Shown here: one piece after another, positions 49,318 through 57,698 of the stretch | Layout: every line of letters begins with the position of its first letter | Position numbering within the stretch: the first letter of the stretch is position 1 | Assembly (NCBI RefSeq): GCF_003324185.1 | Contig: NZ_PXUP01000010.1 | Span: 1 to 64,000, forward strand | Direction: 5' to 3' | Source of the DNA: Faecalibacterium prausnitzii | GTDB taxonomy: Bacteria; Bacillota; Clostridia; Oscillospirales; Ruminococcaceae | Length of the DNA stretch: 64,000 nucleotides | Notes under the pieces: generated by a model | Told to the model about the DNA's origin: nothing | Databases searched by the model: none | What the model saw: the letters and a program-made list of their open reading frames with translations, nothing else | Position numbers and translations under genes: made by a program

Positions 49318-50742
49318 ATGCGAAGCGGTATCACCCGCCGCTGGCTGCGGGGCAACCTGCTCATCACCGTACTGGTGGTGCTGCTGGCCGAGGCAATGTT
49401 TTTGTACAGCTATACCCGCAGCTACTACGGCAGTGTGCAGCAGATCATGTACCGGCGGTTCTCCTCGGTGACCGGTCAGCTGAAAATGTATACCGGCGAT
49501 ACCGCCCAGAGCGCGGCTGCCAGCCGCAGTCTGGCGCTGCGGCGCATGGTGGAACAGTTTGCCGATAAGGACAAATACGAGTTCATGCTGCTGGACAGCT
49601 ACGGCGGCGTGATCGCCTCCTCCAGCGGTACGGATGCGGAAGGCATCGTCAGCAGTAAGGACTTTGAGCAGGCGCTCAACGGCCCGGACGGTCTGGGCGT
49701 GGCGGTGTACCGCACCCAGTCTGGCGAGATAGTCATGGCGGCCTGCTCGCTGGTGCCCTACGACGCCGAGGACGTGGCCGCGCTGCGGCTGGTCACCAGT
49801 CTGGCGCTGGTGGAGCGGCAGGTCAAAAACGCCATCATTATCAGTGTGTTCCTTGCGGTGGCGATCTTGCTGTTTACGATCATGTCCGGGCTGTACTTCG
49901 TGCGGGGCATCGTGGTGCCGCTGGGGCAGGTGGAGCGCACCGCCGCCGGCATCGCCCGGGGCGAGCTGGACGTGCGTCTGCCCCTGACCGGCGACCCTCA
50001 CGACGAGGTGGACCGGCTGCGCGGCACCATCAATCAGATGGCCGAGGGACTGGAAGAGACCGAGAAGATGAAGAACGAGTTCATCAGCTCGGTGTCCCAC
50101 GAGCTGCGCACCCCGCTTACCTCCATCCGGGGCTGGGTGGAGACCTTGATGACCCTAGACGACCCCACCGACGAGAACTACCGCAAAGGACTGGAGATCA
50201 TCAACAACGAGACCGGGCGGCTGAACAATATGGTGGAGGAGCTGCTGGATTTCAGCCGCCTGCAGAACGGACGCATCCGCATGGAGTGCCGTCCGCTGGA
50301 CTTGGTGGCAGAGTTGACCGATGCGGTGCTCTTCTGCGAGGCGCGCATCCGGCAGGAGGGGCTGCTGCTCCACTACGCCGAGCCGGAGGAGATGATCCCT
50401 GTCTACGCCGACCCGGACCGTCTGCGGCAGGTGTTCATCAATATTCTGGATAACGCCATCAAATACTCTGCCCCCGGCGGGCGCATCACGGTCAAACTGT
50501 GGGCAGGGGAGTACAAGGCCTTTGTGGAGATCATCGATCAGGGACGCGGCATCCCGCCGGAGGATCTGGAAAACGTAAAGACTAAGTTCTACAAGGGCAG
50601 CAACTCGGTGCGCGGCAGCGGCATCGGTCTGGCGCTGGTGGATTCCATCATGACCGCGCTGGACGGCACGCTGGATATCAAGAGCACCCTCGGGCGCGGC
50701 ACCGTGGTCACCTTGGGTCTGCCGCTGTACCATAAGGCGTGA
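49318..50742 (+). CDS. Sensor histidine kinase (PhoR/WalK-like)
   Basis: 474 residues. Membrane helix 1 about 13-32, an outside sensor domain with a PAS/CACHE-like middle (KYEFMLLDSYGGVIASSSGTDAEG), membrane helix 2 about 178-200, HAMP (VVPLGQVERTAAGIARGELDVRLP), HisKA with SSVSHELRTPLTSIRGWVETL and a HATPase with NILDNAIKYSAPGG, DQGRGIPPEDL and GSGIGLALVDSI. AAAGGAGGA precedes ATG 49318. It should phosphorylate the regulator encoded upstream. Confidence 0.94.
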   Translation: MRSGITRRWLRGNLLITVLVVLLAEAMFLYSYTRSYYGSVQQIMYRRFSSVTGQLKMYTGDTAQSAAASRSLALRRMVEQFADKDKYEFMLLDSYGGVIASSSGTDAEGIVSSKDFEQALNGPDGLGVAVYRTQSGEIVMAACSLVPYDAEDVAALRLVTSLALVERQVKNAIIISVFLAVAILLFTIMSGLYFVRGIVVPLGQVERTAAGIARGELDVRLPLTGDPHDEVDRLRGTINQMAEGLEETEKMKNEFISSVSHELRTPLTSIRGWVETLMTLDDPTDENYRKGLEIINNETGRLNNMVEELLDFSRLQNGRIRMECRPLDLVAELTDAVLFCEARIRQEGLLLHYAEPEEMIPVYADPDRLRQVFINILDNAIKYSAPGGRITVKLWAGEYKAFVEIIDQGRGIPPEDLENVKTKFYKGSNSVRGSGIGLALVDSIMTALDGTLDIKSTLGRGTVVTLGLPLYHKA

Positions 50743-50791
50743 GCAGCACCCAAAACACAGATTTTGTCACATTTGTGTGCTAGAATAAATT

Positions 50792-50818
50792 TTGCCCGGG
50801 TTCTGACCCGGATATAAT
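50792..50818 (+). promoter_or_regulatory. Candidate promoter of DUF1385-prmC, with internal palindrome
   Basis: TATAAT at 50813-50818 with TTGCCC at 50792-50797 (15-bp spacer, short). Between them is CCGGGT-TCTG-ACCCGG, a perfect 6-bp inverted repeat, possibly an operator. Confidence 0.4.
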
Positions 50819-50873
50819 ACAAAAAAGACCGCCCTTTGCCCAAAGCGGCAGGAGCGGATATCGGGAGAAGCCA

Positions 50874-51821
50874 ATGAATCAACCTAAAAAGGAACGCTTT
50901 AAGACCAGCGTAGGCGGGCAGGCACTGATGGAGGGCATCATGATGCGCGGCCCCAAGCAGATGTGCTGCGCCGTGCGCAAGCCGGACGGCACCATTGAGA
51001 CCAAGCTCGACCCCACCCCCGCCCACGGGGTATGGATGAAGATCCCGCTGGTGCGCGGTGCCATTGCCATGATCGAAAGCATGATCGTGGGCTACCGCTA
51101 CATGATGTACTCGGCACAGGTGAGCATGGGGGACGACTACGACCCCGCCGAGGAGGAGACCGCCTTTGAAAAATGGGTGGGGGAGCATCTGGGCGAAAAA
51201 GCCGAGAATGCGCTGATGACCGTGGCGGCGGTGCTGGGCGGTCTGCTGGCGATTTTGCTGTTCACCGTGCTGCCCACCTTCCTTGTGGGCGGGGTGAACC
51301 GTCTGCTGCCGCTGGGGCGCTGGGGCAAGGTGGTGCTGGAAGCCGTGCTGAAGGTGGCCATCTTCCTGACCTATATGGTGGGCATCTCCAAAATGAAGGA
51401 GATCCACCGCGTGTTTGAGTACCACGGTGCAGAGCACAAGACCATTGCCTGCTACGAGGCAGGCGACCCGCTGACCGTGGAGAACGTGCGCAAGTATACC
51501 CGTTTTCATCCCCGCTGCGGCACCAGCTTCCTCATTCTGGTGGTCATCGTCAGCGTGTTTCTGTACAGCGTGCTGCCGTGGGGCAGCATCGGTCTGCGGG
51601 TGGTGTGCAAGCTGCTGCTGCTGCCGCTGGTCATGGGCATCAGCTACGAGCTGCTCAAGTGGTGCGGCCGGTCGGATAACATCGCCACTCGCATCATCCG
51701 GCAGCCGGGCATCTGGGTGCAGCACCTCACCGTCTTTGAGCCGGACGACAGCATGATCGAGGTGGCCATTGCCGCCATCACCCCCGTGCTGCCTGAAAAC
51801 CCGGAGGAGGGTAAATGGTAA
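50874..51821 (+). CDS. DUF1385 (YqhQ-like) membrane protein
   Basis: 315 residues. Family signature at the start, TSVGGQALMEGIMMRGPKQMCCAVRKPDG, and in the middle YHGAEHKTIACYEAG with HPRCGTSFLILVV. About five membrane helices. Function unknown; in clostridia it often sits before prmC, as here. Its last codons overlap the prmC start, so the two are coupled. Confidence 0.94.
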   Translation: MNQPKKERFKTSVGGQALMEGIMMRGPKQMCCAVRKPDGTIETKLDPTPAHGVWMKIPLVRGAIAMIESMIVGYRYMMYSAQVSMGDDYDPAEEETAFEKWVGEHLGEKAENALMTVAAVLGGLLAILLFTVLPTFLVGGVNRLLPLGRWGKVVLEAVLKVAIFLTYMVGISKMKEIHRVFEYHGAEHKTIACYEAGDPLTVENVRKYTRFHPRCGTSFLILVVIVSVFLYSVLPWGSIGLRVVCKLLLLPLVMGISYELLKWCGRSDNIATRIIRQPGIWVQHLTVFEPDDSMIEVAIAAITPVLPENPEEGKW

Positions 51822-52786
51822 GCGAAGCAATGCTCCCCCGCGCAGCGGTGCGGGAGGTGGAGCAGCGGCTGACCGCCGCAGGCTGCCCGGACGCAGACTT
51901 TGACGCGCGGGAGCTGTTCCGGCTGGCGACCGGGCGGGACGTGCGCCTTTCCGACCGTCCGCTGACCGCAGAGCAGGCGGCGGCGCTGGAAGTACTCTGC
52001 ACCCGCCGCGCCGCGCGGGAACCGCTGCAGTACCTCTGCGGCAGCTGGAGCTTTTTAGACTTTGAGTTGGCGGTGGGCCCCGGGGTGCTCTGCCCCCGGG
52101 CAGATACCGAGGTGGTGGCACAGGCCGCCGCCGAGACCCTTGCGGGCATCGCAGCGCCCCGGGTGCTGGACCTCTGCGCCGGAACAGGCTGTCTGGGGCT
52201 GGGGGTCAAGCGCTTCTGCCCCGCCGCGCAGGTGACCTGCGTGGAAAAAAGCCCTGCGGCCTTTGCCTATCTGGAAAAGAACGCCCGCTGCGCCCTGACC
52301 GGGCAGGGCAGACAGACCGAGAATGTGCTGGAACCCTCTGCCCTCGAGCAGGCGGATGCGCCTACTTTTGACTGGGGCCCGGCGCTGAACGCGCTGCGGG
52401 CAGGCAGAAAGCCCGCCTACGCGGTGCAGCCGGTGCAGGCAGACCTGTTCACCTACTGGGAGACCCTGCCGGAGGGACAGCTGGAGCTCATCGTCTCGAA
52501 CCCGCCCTACCTGACCGCCGCCGAGATGGAGCAGCTGCAGCCCGAGGTGGCACAGGAGCCTGCCATGGCGCTGGAAGCCGGGGAGGACGGTCTTGTGTTC
52601 TACCGTGCGCTGGCGCAGCACTACAAAAACGCGCTGTGCCCCGGCGGGGCGCTGGTATTGGAGATCGGCTGGCAGCAGCGGGAGGCTGTAACCGCCCTGC
52701 TGGCAGAGAACGGCTGGGCAGAGATCCGCTGCATTCAGGACTTTGGCGGCAACGACCGCTGCGTGACTGCCCGCCGCCCAAAATAA
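51815..52786 (+). CDS. prmC: Peptide chain release factor glutamine methyltransferase, with an inserted segment
   Basis: 323 residues against about 280 usually. N-terminal helical domain, then SAM motif VLDLCAGTGCLGLGVKRF and the catalytic NPPY at 229-232 (SNPPYLTAAEM). The extra length is an insert of about 40 residues between the second strand (VEKSPAAFAYLEKNA) and the QADLF strand. It methylates the Gln of the GGQ motif of release factors. prfA, its common neighbour, is absent. GGAGGAGG lies before ATG 51815 within the end of the DUF1385 gene. Confidence 0.93.
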   Translation: MVSEAMLPRAAVREVEQRLTAAGCPDADFDARELFRLATGRDVRLSDRPLTAEQAAALEVLCTRRAAREPLQYLCGSWSFLDFELAVGPGVLCPRADTEVVAQAAAETLAGIAAPRVLDLCAGTGCLGLGVKRFCPAAQVTCVEKSPAAFAYLEKNARCALTGQGRQTENVLEPSALEQADAPTFDWGPALNALRAGRKPAYAVQPVQADLFTYWETLPEGQLELIVSNPPYLTAAEMEQLQPEVAQEPAMALEAGEDGLVFYRALAQHYKNALCPGGALVLEIGWQQREAVTALLAENGWAEIRCIQDFGGNDRCVTARRPK

Positions 52787-52811
52787 ATTGGAAAAAACAA
52801 ACAACTTCTTG

Positions 52812-52839
52812 TTGTAATATTTTGATTTTGTGTTATACT
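52812..52839 (+). promoter_or_regulatory. Promoter of recA
   Basis: TTGTAA at 52812-52817 and TATACT at 52834-52839, spacer 16 bp. An inverted repeat ACAAC-TTCTT-GTTGT (52801-52815) overlaps the -35. A Bacillus-type LexA box (GAAC-N4-GTTC) was not seen. Confidence 0.6.
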
Positions 52840-52902
52840 AAGAAGGAAAGCGAAGGACAGCCCGCCCTCTGCGGGCCCAAAGGATAAAAGGAGCAGCAGG
52901 CT

Positions 52903-54075
52903 ATGGCAAAAAATCAGAACAACAACGTTGCACCGGCCACCCAAAAGACCGAGCCGGAAGCCAAGAAGGACGCGCTGGCTACGGCGCTGGCGCAGATCGA
53001 AAAGCAGTTCGGCAAGGGTGCCGTCATGAAGCTGGGCGACAACGCCTCCATGCAGGTGGATGCCATCTCTACCGGCAGTCTGGGGCTGGATCTGGCGCTG
53101 GGCGTGGGCGGTGTGCCGCGCGGCCGCATCATCGAGGTGTACGGCCCGGAATCCAGCGGTAAGACCACGCTGGCACTGCACATCCTTGCCGAAGCCCAGA
53201 AGAAGGGCGGCGAGGTGGCCTTTATCGACGTTGAGCACGCACTGGACCCCACCTATGCCGAGGCGCTGGGCGTGGACATCAACAACCTGCTGGTCAGCCA
53301 GCCGGACACCGGCGAGCAGGCCATGGAGATCTGCGAAGCACTGGTGCGCTCCGGTGCCATTGATGCCATCGTAGTGGACTCGGTAGCCGCTATGGTGCCC
53401 CGCGCCGAGATCGAGGGCGAGATGGGCGACAGCCATGTGGGCCTGCAGGCACGTCTGATGAGTCAGGCCATGCGTAAGCTGACCAGTGTCATCGGCAAGA
53501 CCAACACGGTCTGCGTGTTCATCAACCAGCTGCGTGAGAAGGTGGGCGTCATGTACGGCAACCCGGAGGTGACCACCGGCGGCCGCGCCCTGAAGTACTA
53601 CGCCTCGGTGCGTATCGACATCCGCCGCGTGGAGGGTCTGAAGGACTCCTCCGGTCAGTTCATCGGCAACCACACCCGCGCCAAGATCGTGAAGAACAAG
53701 GTGGCTCCGCCGTTCCGTGAGGCCGAGTTCGATATCATGTTCGGCGAGGGCATCTCCAAAATGAGCGAGCTCATCGATGTGGGTGTCAAGCTGGGCATCG
53801 TGCAGAAGAGCGGCGCATGGTTCAACTACGGCGATATCCGTCTGGGTCAGGGCCGCGACAACGCCAAGCAGTTCCTGAAGGATAACCCCGAGATCGCAAA
53901 CGACATCGAGGGTCAGATCCGCGCCAACGCCGATAAGCTGTACGCCACCCGCCGTCCGGCCGGCCGCGCCGCCGCAGTGGAGAAGCCCGCCGACCCCGCC
54001 GCCGCAAAGGAGCCGGTGGTCAAGGCACCCACCCGCAGCAGCGAGAGCGAGCTGGATATCATGGTGGAGGACTAA
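52903..54075 (+). CDS. recA: Recombinase RecA
   Basis: 390 residues. Walker [10 protein letters not shown] at 81-89, Walker B in [10 protein letters not shown]1/L2 loops ([28 protein letters not shown]), and a C-terminal tail that is Ala/Lys-rich and then acidic. An N-terminal extension of about 22 polar residues precedes the usual [17 protein letters not shown]. RecA drives strand exchange and SOS cleavage. AGGAGCAGG precedes the ATG. recX begins right after the stop. Confidence 0.98.
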   Translation: MAKNQNNNVAPATQKTEPEAKKDALATALAQIEKQFGKGAVMKLGDNASMQVDAISTGSLGLDLALGVGGVPRGRIIEVYGPESSGKTTLALHILAEAQKKGGEVAFIDVEHALDPTYAEALGVDINNLLVSQPDTGEQAMEICEALVRSGAIDAIVVDSVAAMVPRAEIEGEMGDSHVGLQARLMSQAMRKLTSVIGKTNTVCVFINQLREKVGVMYGNPEVTTGGRALKYYASVRIDIRRVEGLKDSSGQFIGNHTRAKIVKNKVAPPFREAEFDIMFGEGISKMSELIDVGVKLGIVQKSGAWFNYGDIRLGQGRDNAKQFLKDNPEIANDIEGQIRANADKLYATRRPAGRAAAVEKPADPAAAKEPVVKAPTRSSESELDIMVED

Positions 54076-54585
54076 ATGGCCTTCTACCGCCGTCGACCCC
54101 GCCCGGATGCGGAAAAGTGCGCCGACCCCGCCAAGGCGCGGGCCAGCGCGCTGGAAACGCTGGCCGGGCAGGAGGTCTCTGCCAATATGCTGTATGAGCG
54201 GCTGTGCCGCCGCTATACCGAACAGGCCGCTGCCGCTGCTGTGGCGGAGATGGTGCAGCTGGACTATGTGAACGATGCCCGCTACGCCGAAGCACGGGCA
54301 CACAGTCTGCTGGCTGCCCGCAAAAGCCGCCGCGCCGCCGCCCAGAGCCTGCGCCAGAAGGGGCTTGCCCCCGCCGAGGTAGCGGGCGCGCTGGAAGCGG
54401 TCTACGCCCCGGAGGACGGCGGCGATGACCCGGAGCTGGAAGCCGCCGCCGCGCTGGTGGACAGCCGCTACCGCAAAAAGCTTGCTATCGGCCGTCGCGA
54501 CCTTGTGGTGGCGGCGCTGCAGCGCCGCGGTTTTGCCTACCCTGTCATCAAGGAAGCCATCCGCAGGGTGGAGGAGGAAGGGTAG
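54076..54585 (+). CDS. recX: Regulatory protein RecX
   Basis: 169 residues of short three-helix repeats: ALETLAGQEVSANMLYERLCRRYTEQAAAAAVAEM, LDYVNDARYAEARAHSLLAARKSRRAAAQSLRQKGL. RecX caps or inhibits RecA filaments. The ATG follows the recA stop directly, so RecX would be made by coupled or read-through translation. An 11-bp hairpin (54603-54630) lies after the gene without a T-run. Confidence 0.93.
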   Translation: MAFYRRRPRPDAEKCADPAKARASALETLAGQEVSANMLYERLCRRYTEQAAAAAVAEMVQLDYVNDARYAEARAHSLLAARKSRRAAAQSLRQKGLAPAEVAGALEAVYAPEDGGDDPELEAAAALVDSRYRKKLAIGRRDLVVAALQRRGFAYPVIKEAIRRVEEEG

Positions 54586-54602
54586 AGGCGGTAGACGGGA
54601 GA

Positions 54603-54630
54603 GGTTCTCTTTTGACACCAAAAGAGAACC
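54603..54630 (+). other. Hairpin after recX
   Basis: GGTTCTCTTTT (54603-54613) pairs perfectly with AAAAGAGAACC (54620-54630), loop GACACC. No T-run follows; it may protect the 3' end or act as a weak terminator. The stretch from 54631 to 54664 shows nothing further. Confidence 0.5.
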
Positions 54631-54664
54631 GGAAAAGTGCATTGCGCTCCGCGGGGTGACTTTT

Positions 54665-54888
54665 TGCTTGTTTTCAGCGTGCAAAGACGCTCCGCTGGGC
54701 CAGAGGTAGGGAGGGGTGTTCCGATTCCCCCCTCCCTACCTCTGGACTCCACCCACCCCGCAACGGGTCAAGGGCTGCACGCCCTTGACGATCCTAAAGA
54801 AGTGGGCTACACCGGAAAAAACTGAAGATTCACGCCTGTTCGGCGTGAAGATCTTTTAACCGTTTTTTCCGGCTCCGCCGATTTAAAG
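54665..54888 (+). repeat. Repeat R3, copy 1
   Basis: Matches 57245-57460 over most of its length. Contains AGCGTGCAAAGACGCT, a long hairpin of 17 bp (CCAGAGGTAGGGAGGGG with its complement), GTCAAGGGC/GCCCTTGAC and a nested stem with AAAAAAC/GTTTTTT. In the last stem the bases differ from the other copy but pairing is kept. Confidence 0.85.
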
Positions 54889-54889
54889 C

Positions 54890-55008
54890 CCCTCAGTCGC
54901 TGCGCGACAGCTCCCCCCGGGGGAGCGGGCACGCCCGGAAACTTTCCCGCCATGCCAAAGGCTCCCTCCCAGAGGGAGCTGTCAAAACCGACAGGTTTTG
55001 ACTGAGGG
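54890..55008. repeat. Repeat R2, full palindromic copy
   Basis: Ends are inverted: CCCTCAGTC (54890-54898) and GACTGAGGG (55000-55008). Inside, GACAGCTCCC and GGGAGCTGTC pair. MITE-like in form but with no visible target-site duplication. Confidence 0.85.
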
Positions 55009-55020
55009 AGTTCGTTCTAA

Positions 55021-55135
55021 ACCCCTCCTGTGAAAATAGCGTTTGGAGCGCTCCGCAGAGCGCGACAAACGCGAAATTATAAATAATTCTTCCGCTGATG
55101 ATGCGCAAAGCGAACGCGGAGCGCATTTTAAATCC
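55021..55135 (+). repeat. Repeat R1, copy 3
   Basis: Head CCTCCTGTGAAAA, imperfect copy-specific hairpin (GCGTTTG..AGCGCT with AGCGC..CAAACGC), AT-rich spacer, then tail TCCGC/GCGGA and ATGCGC/GCGCAT. Ends about 55 bp before rimO. Confidence 0.85.
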
Positions 55136-55190
55136 TTAAATCGTCAAAATCAAAAGCATCCCTCAAAAGAGAAAGAGAGTATCATCCCTT

Positions 55191-56516
55191 ATGAAAATTG
55201 CGTGTATTTCCCTTGGCTGTCCGAAAAATCAGGTGGATCTGGATGTGATGGTGCACATCCTGCTGTCTGCCGGGCACGAGACCGTGGCCGATCTGGCCGA
55301 AGCAGATGTCATTCTTGTGAACACCTGCGGCTTTATCGAGAGCGCCAAGACCGAAGCCATTGAAAACATTCTGGAAGCCTGCGCCTACAAGCAGCAGAAC
55401 CCGAACCTGAAGGTCATCGTTACCGGGTGCTTGGCCGAGCGCTACCGCAGCCAGATCGAGGAAGAAATCCCCGAGGTGGACGCCGTTGTGGGCTGCGCTT
55501 CCAACAAGGCCATTGACACCATCGTGGAGCGGCTGTTCCACGGCGAGGATCATCTGGAAAGCTACGGTGCCAAAAAGGACTTCCCGCTGGGCGGCAAGCG
55601 TGTCATCGGCACGCCCGCCCACTATGCGTACTTAAAGATCGCCGAGGGCTGCAACAACCGCTGCCACTACTGCGCCATCCCGGGCATCCGCGGCCCGCTG
55701 CACAGCCGCGATATGGCCGACTGCGTTGCCGAAGCCCGCTGGCTGGCCGGTGAGGGCGTGAAGGAGCTTATTGTTGTGGCGCAGGACCCCACCGCCTACG
55801 GCGAGGACTGGGGCAAACCCGGCAGCATCTGTGAGCTGCTGGACAAGCTGAACAAGGTGCCGGGGCTGGAATGGATCCGCATCATGTACGCCTACCCGGA
55901 GCGCATCACCGATGAATTCATCGCCGCCATGAAGCGCAACGAGAAGGTGGTGCCCTACCTCGACCTGCCCATCCAGCACTGCAACGATACCATCCTCAAG
56001 AACATGAACCGCCGCTCCACCCGTGCGGAGCTGCTGGAGGTCATCGGCAAGCTGCGCCGCGAGATCCCCGGCATCACTCTGCGCACCACCCTGATCGCAG
56101 GCTTCCCCGGCGAGACCGAGGAGCAGTTCGAGGATCTGTGCAACTTTGTCAAAGAGGTGCAGTTCGACCGTCTGGGCTGCTTTGCCTACTCCGCTGAGGA
56201 GAACACCGTGGCAGCACGGATGGACGGTCAGATCGAGCAGGAAGTCAAGGACAAGCGCGCCGAGCTGGTAATGCAGATCCAGACCGGCATCATGGCGCAG
56301 AAGCAGGCCGAAAAGGTGGGCCAGACCGTGCACGTTCTGTGTGACGGCATCGACGAGGAAAACGGTCTGTACCTCTGCCGCACCACCGGCGATGCGCCGG
56401 AAGTGGACGGCTGCGTCTGCGTTTCCAGCGAGGAACCGCTGTACCCCGGCCAGTTCTATGATGTGCTGGTAGAGGACAGCGACCTTTACGATCTGTATGG
56501 TACAGTCGTAAAATAA
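55191..56516 (+). CDS. rimO: Ribosomal protein S12 methylthiotransferase RimO
   Basis: 441 residues. UPF0004 domain with Cys10 (SLGCPKN), Cys46 and Cys80 for the auxiliary cluster; radical-SAM cluster CNNRCHYC with Cys154, 158 and 161; C-terminal TRAM domain. CAIPGIRGPLHSR and LDLPIQHCNDTILKNMNRR mark RimO rather than MiaB. It adds a methylthio group to Asp of S12. Ribosome site is weak (GAAAGAGAG). Gene order rimO-pgsA is common in Firmicutes. Confidence 0.95.
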   Translation: MKIACISLGCPKNQVDLDVMVHILLSAGHETVADLAEADVILVNTCGFIESAKTEAIENILEACAYKQQNPNLKVIVTGCLAERYRSQIEEEIPEVDAVVGCASNKAIDTIVERLFHGEDHLESYGAKKDFPLGGKRVIGTPAHYAYLKIAEGCNNRCHYCAIPGIRGPLHSRDMADCVAEARWLAGEGVKELIVVAQDPTAYGEDWGKPGSICELLDKLNKVPGLEWIRIMYAYPERITDEFIAAMKRNEKVVPYLDLPIQHCNDTILKNMNRRSTRAELLEVIGKLRREIPGITLRTTLIAGFPGETEEQFEDLCNFVKEVQFDRLGCFAYSAEENTVAARMDGQIEQEVKDKRAELVMQIQTGIMAQKQAEKVGQTVHVLCDGIDEENGLYLCRTTGDAPEVDGCVCVSSEEPLYPGQFYDVLVEDSDLYDLYGTVVK

Positions 56517-56536
56517 CGAATTGGAGGATAAAACCT

Positions 56537-57136
56537 ATGAATCTGCCCAATAAACTTACCCTGACCCGCATCATTCTGGTGCCGGTGTTCATGATCTTTG
56601 TGTCCCTGACCAGTCTGGACAGCATCGTGGACGGCAATTTTAACGCCACCTTCTACCTGCTGGCCGGCATCGTGTTCGCTGCTGCCAGCTTTACCGATTA
56701 TCTGGACGGCCATCTGGCACGCAAGTGGCACATGGTCACCGATTTCGGCAAGTTTGCCGACCCGCTGGCCGATAAGCTGCTGACCACCGTGGCCTTCATC
56801 TACATGCTGCGGGACGGTGTGTGCAGCCCCGTGGTACTGTGCATCATTCTGGCCCGCGAGTTTGCAGTGTCCGGTCTGCGCATGGTGGCCGCCGGCGCAA
56901 AGGACGGCAAGGTCATCGCTGCCAACATGTGGGGCAAGGTCAAGACCGTGCTGCAGATGCTGAGCATCATCTTCTACTTCTTCGGCACGGCGCTGAGCTA
57001 CCGCGGTACGGTGGACAGTGTTTCCATCGTGGTGGTGGTCTCTATCGCCCTGTGCTGGCTGGTGGCCGCTGTGACCGCCATTTCCGGCATCAAGTACCTG
57101 TGGGATAACCGCAGCTTTATCAACACCGCCAAGTAA
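56537..57136 (+). CDS. pgsA: CDP-diacylglycerol-glycerol-3-phosphate 3-phosphatidyltransferase
   Basis: 199 residues, about four to five membrane helices. The CDP-alcohol phosphotransferase motif is intact: DYLDGHLARKW, then FGKFADPLADK. Makes phosphatidylglycerophosphate, the first step to phosphatidylglycerol. TTGGAGG precedes the ATG, 20 bp after rimO; likely one operon. Confidence 0.95.
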   Translation: MNLPNKLTLTRIILVPVFMIFVSLTSLDSIVDGNFNATFYLLAGIVFAAASFTDYLDGHLARKWHMVTDFGKFADPLADKLLTTVAFIYMLRDGVCSPVVLCIILAREFAVSGLRMVAAGAKDGKVIAANMWGKVKTVLQMLSIIFYFFGTALSYRGTVDSVSIVVVVSIALCWLVAAVTAISGIKYLWDNRSFINTAK

Positions 57137-57150
57137 AAACGTGGAAAACC

Positions 57151-57186
57151 AAGGCCGCTGCACCTCACCGTGCAGCGGCCTTTTGC
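57151..57186 (+). terminator. Intrinsic terminator after pgsA
   Basis: AAGGCCGCTGCAC pairs with GTGCAGCGGCCTT over CTCACC, then TTTTGC. Confidence 0.88.
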
Positions 57187-57244
57187 TTTGTAAGGAGAAA
57201 ATGCAGCGGAAAATTCATCTGCAACGCCGCTGGGGGAAAGCTTC

Positions 57245-57460
57245 TGCTTGCTTTCAGCGTGCAAGGACGCTCCGCTGGGCCAGAGGCAGGGAGGGGTGTT
57301 CCGACTCCCCCCTCCCTACCTCTGGACTCCACCCACCCCGCAACGGGCCAAGGGCTGCACGCCCTTGACAATCCTAAAGAAGAAGTCGAAGCACAAAAAA
57401 GCTAGCGCTGCGCCAGTCGGCGCTATCGCTTTAACGCTTTTTTCGCTTCTCCATTTATAG
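57245..57460 (+). repeat. Repeat R3, copy 2
   Basis: Second copy of the element at 54665-54888. Conserved left part to CCTAAAGAAG; the right nested hairpin has a different sequence (GAAGC..AAAAAAGC..TAGCGC with GCGCTA..GCTTTTTTC..GCTTC) but the same shape. Confidence 0.85.
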
Positions 57461-57461
57461 C

Positions 57462-57547
57462 CCCTCAGTCGCTGCGCGACAGCTCCCCCCGGGGGAGCGG
57501 GCACGCCCGCCGCGCCGCGCTTTCGCAGAAAGCGGCGCGGCAGCTGC
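57462..57547. repeat. Repeat R2, left part only
   Basis: CCCTCAGTCGCTGCGCGACAG to GAGCGGGCACGCCCG matches R2 at 54890, then switches to a GCCGCGCCGC/GCGGCGCGGC hairpin. The right inverted end is missing. Confidence 0.75.
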
Positions 57548-57555
57548 CGTTTTCC

Positions 57556-57682
57556 TCTACGCCCACTTCCGTGAAAATGCAATGCCGGAGCGTCCGCAGA
57601 CGCTCCGGCATTGCTCTATTAAAAATAATTTTTCCGCTATTTATGCGCAGAGCAAAGCGGAGCGCATTGAAATCGTTCACGC
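57556..57682 (+). repeat. Repeat R1, copy 4
   Basis: Perfect 15-bp hairpin (57579-57593 with 57600-57614, loop CCGCAG), AT-rich spacer and tail TCCGCT/AGCGGA, ATGCGC/GCGCAT, ending GAAATCGTTC just before the 3' end of the minus-strand foldase gene. Confidence 0.85.
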
Positions 57683-57698
57683 CCCGGCAGGTGCATTG

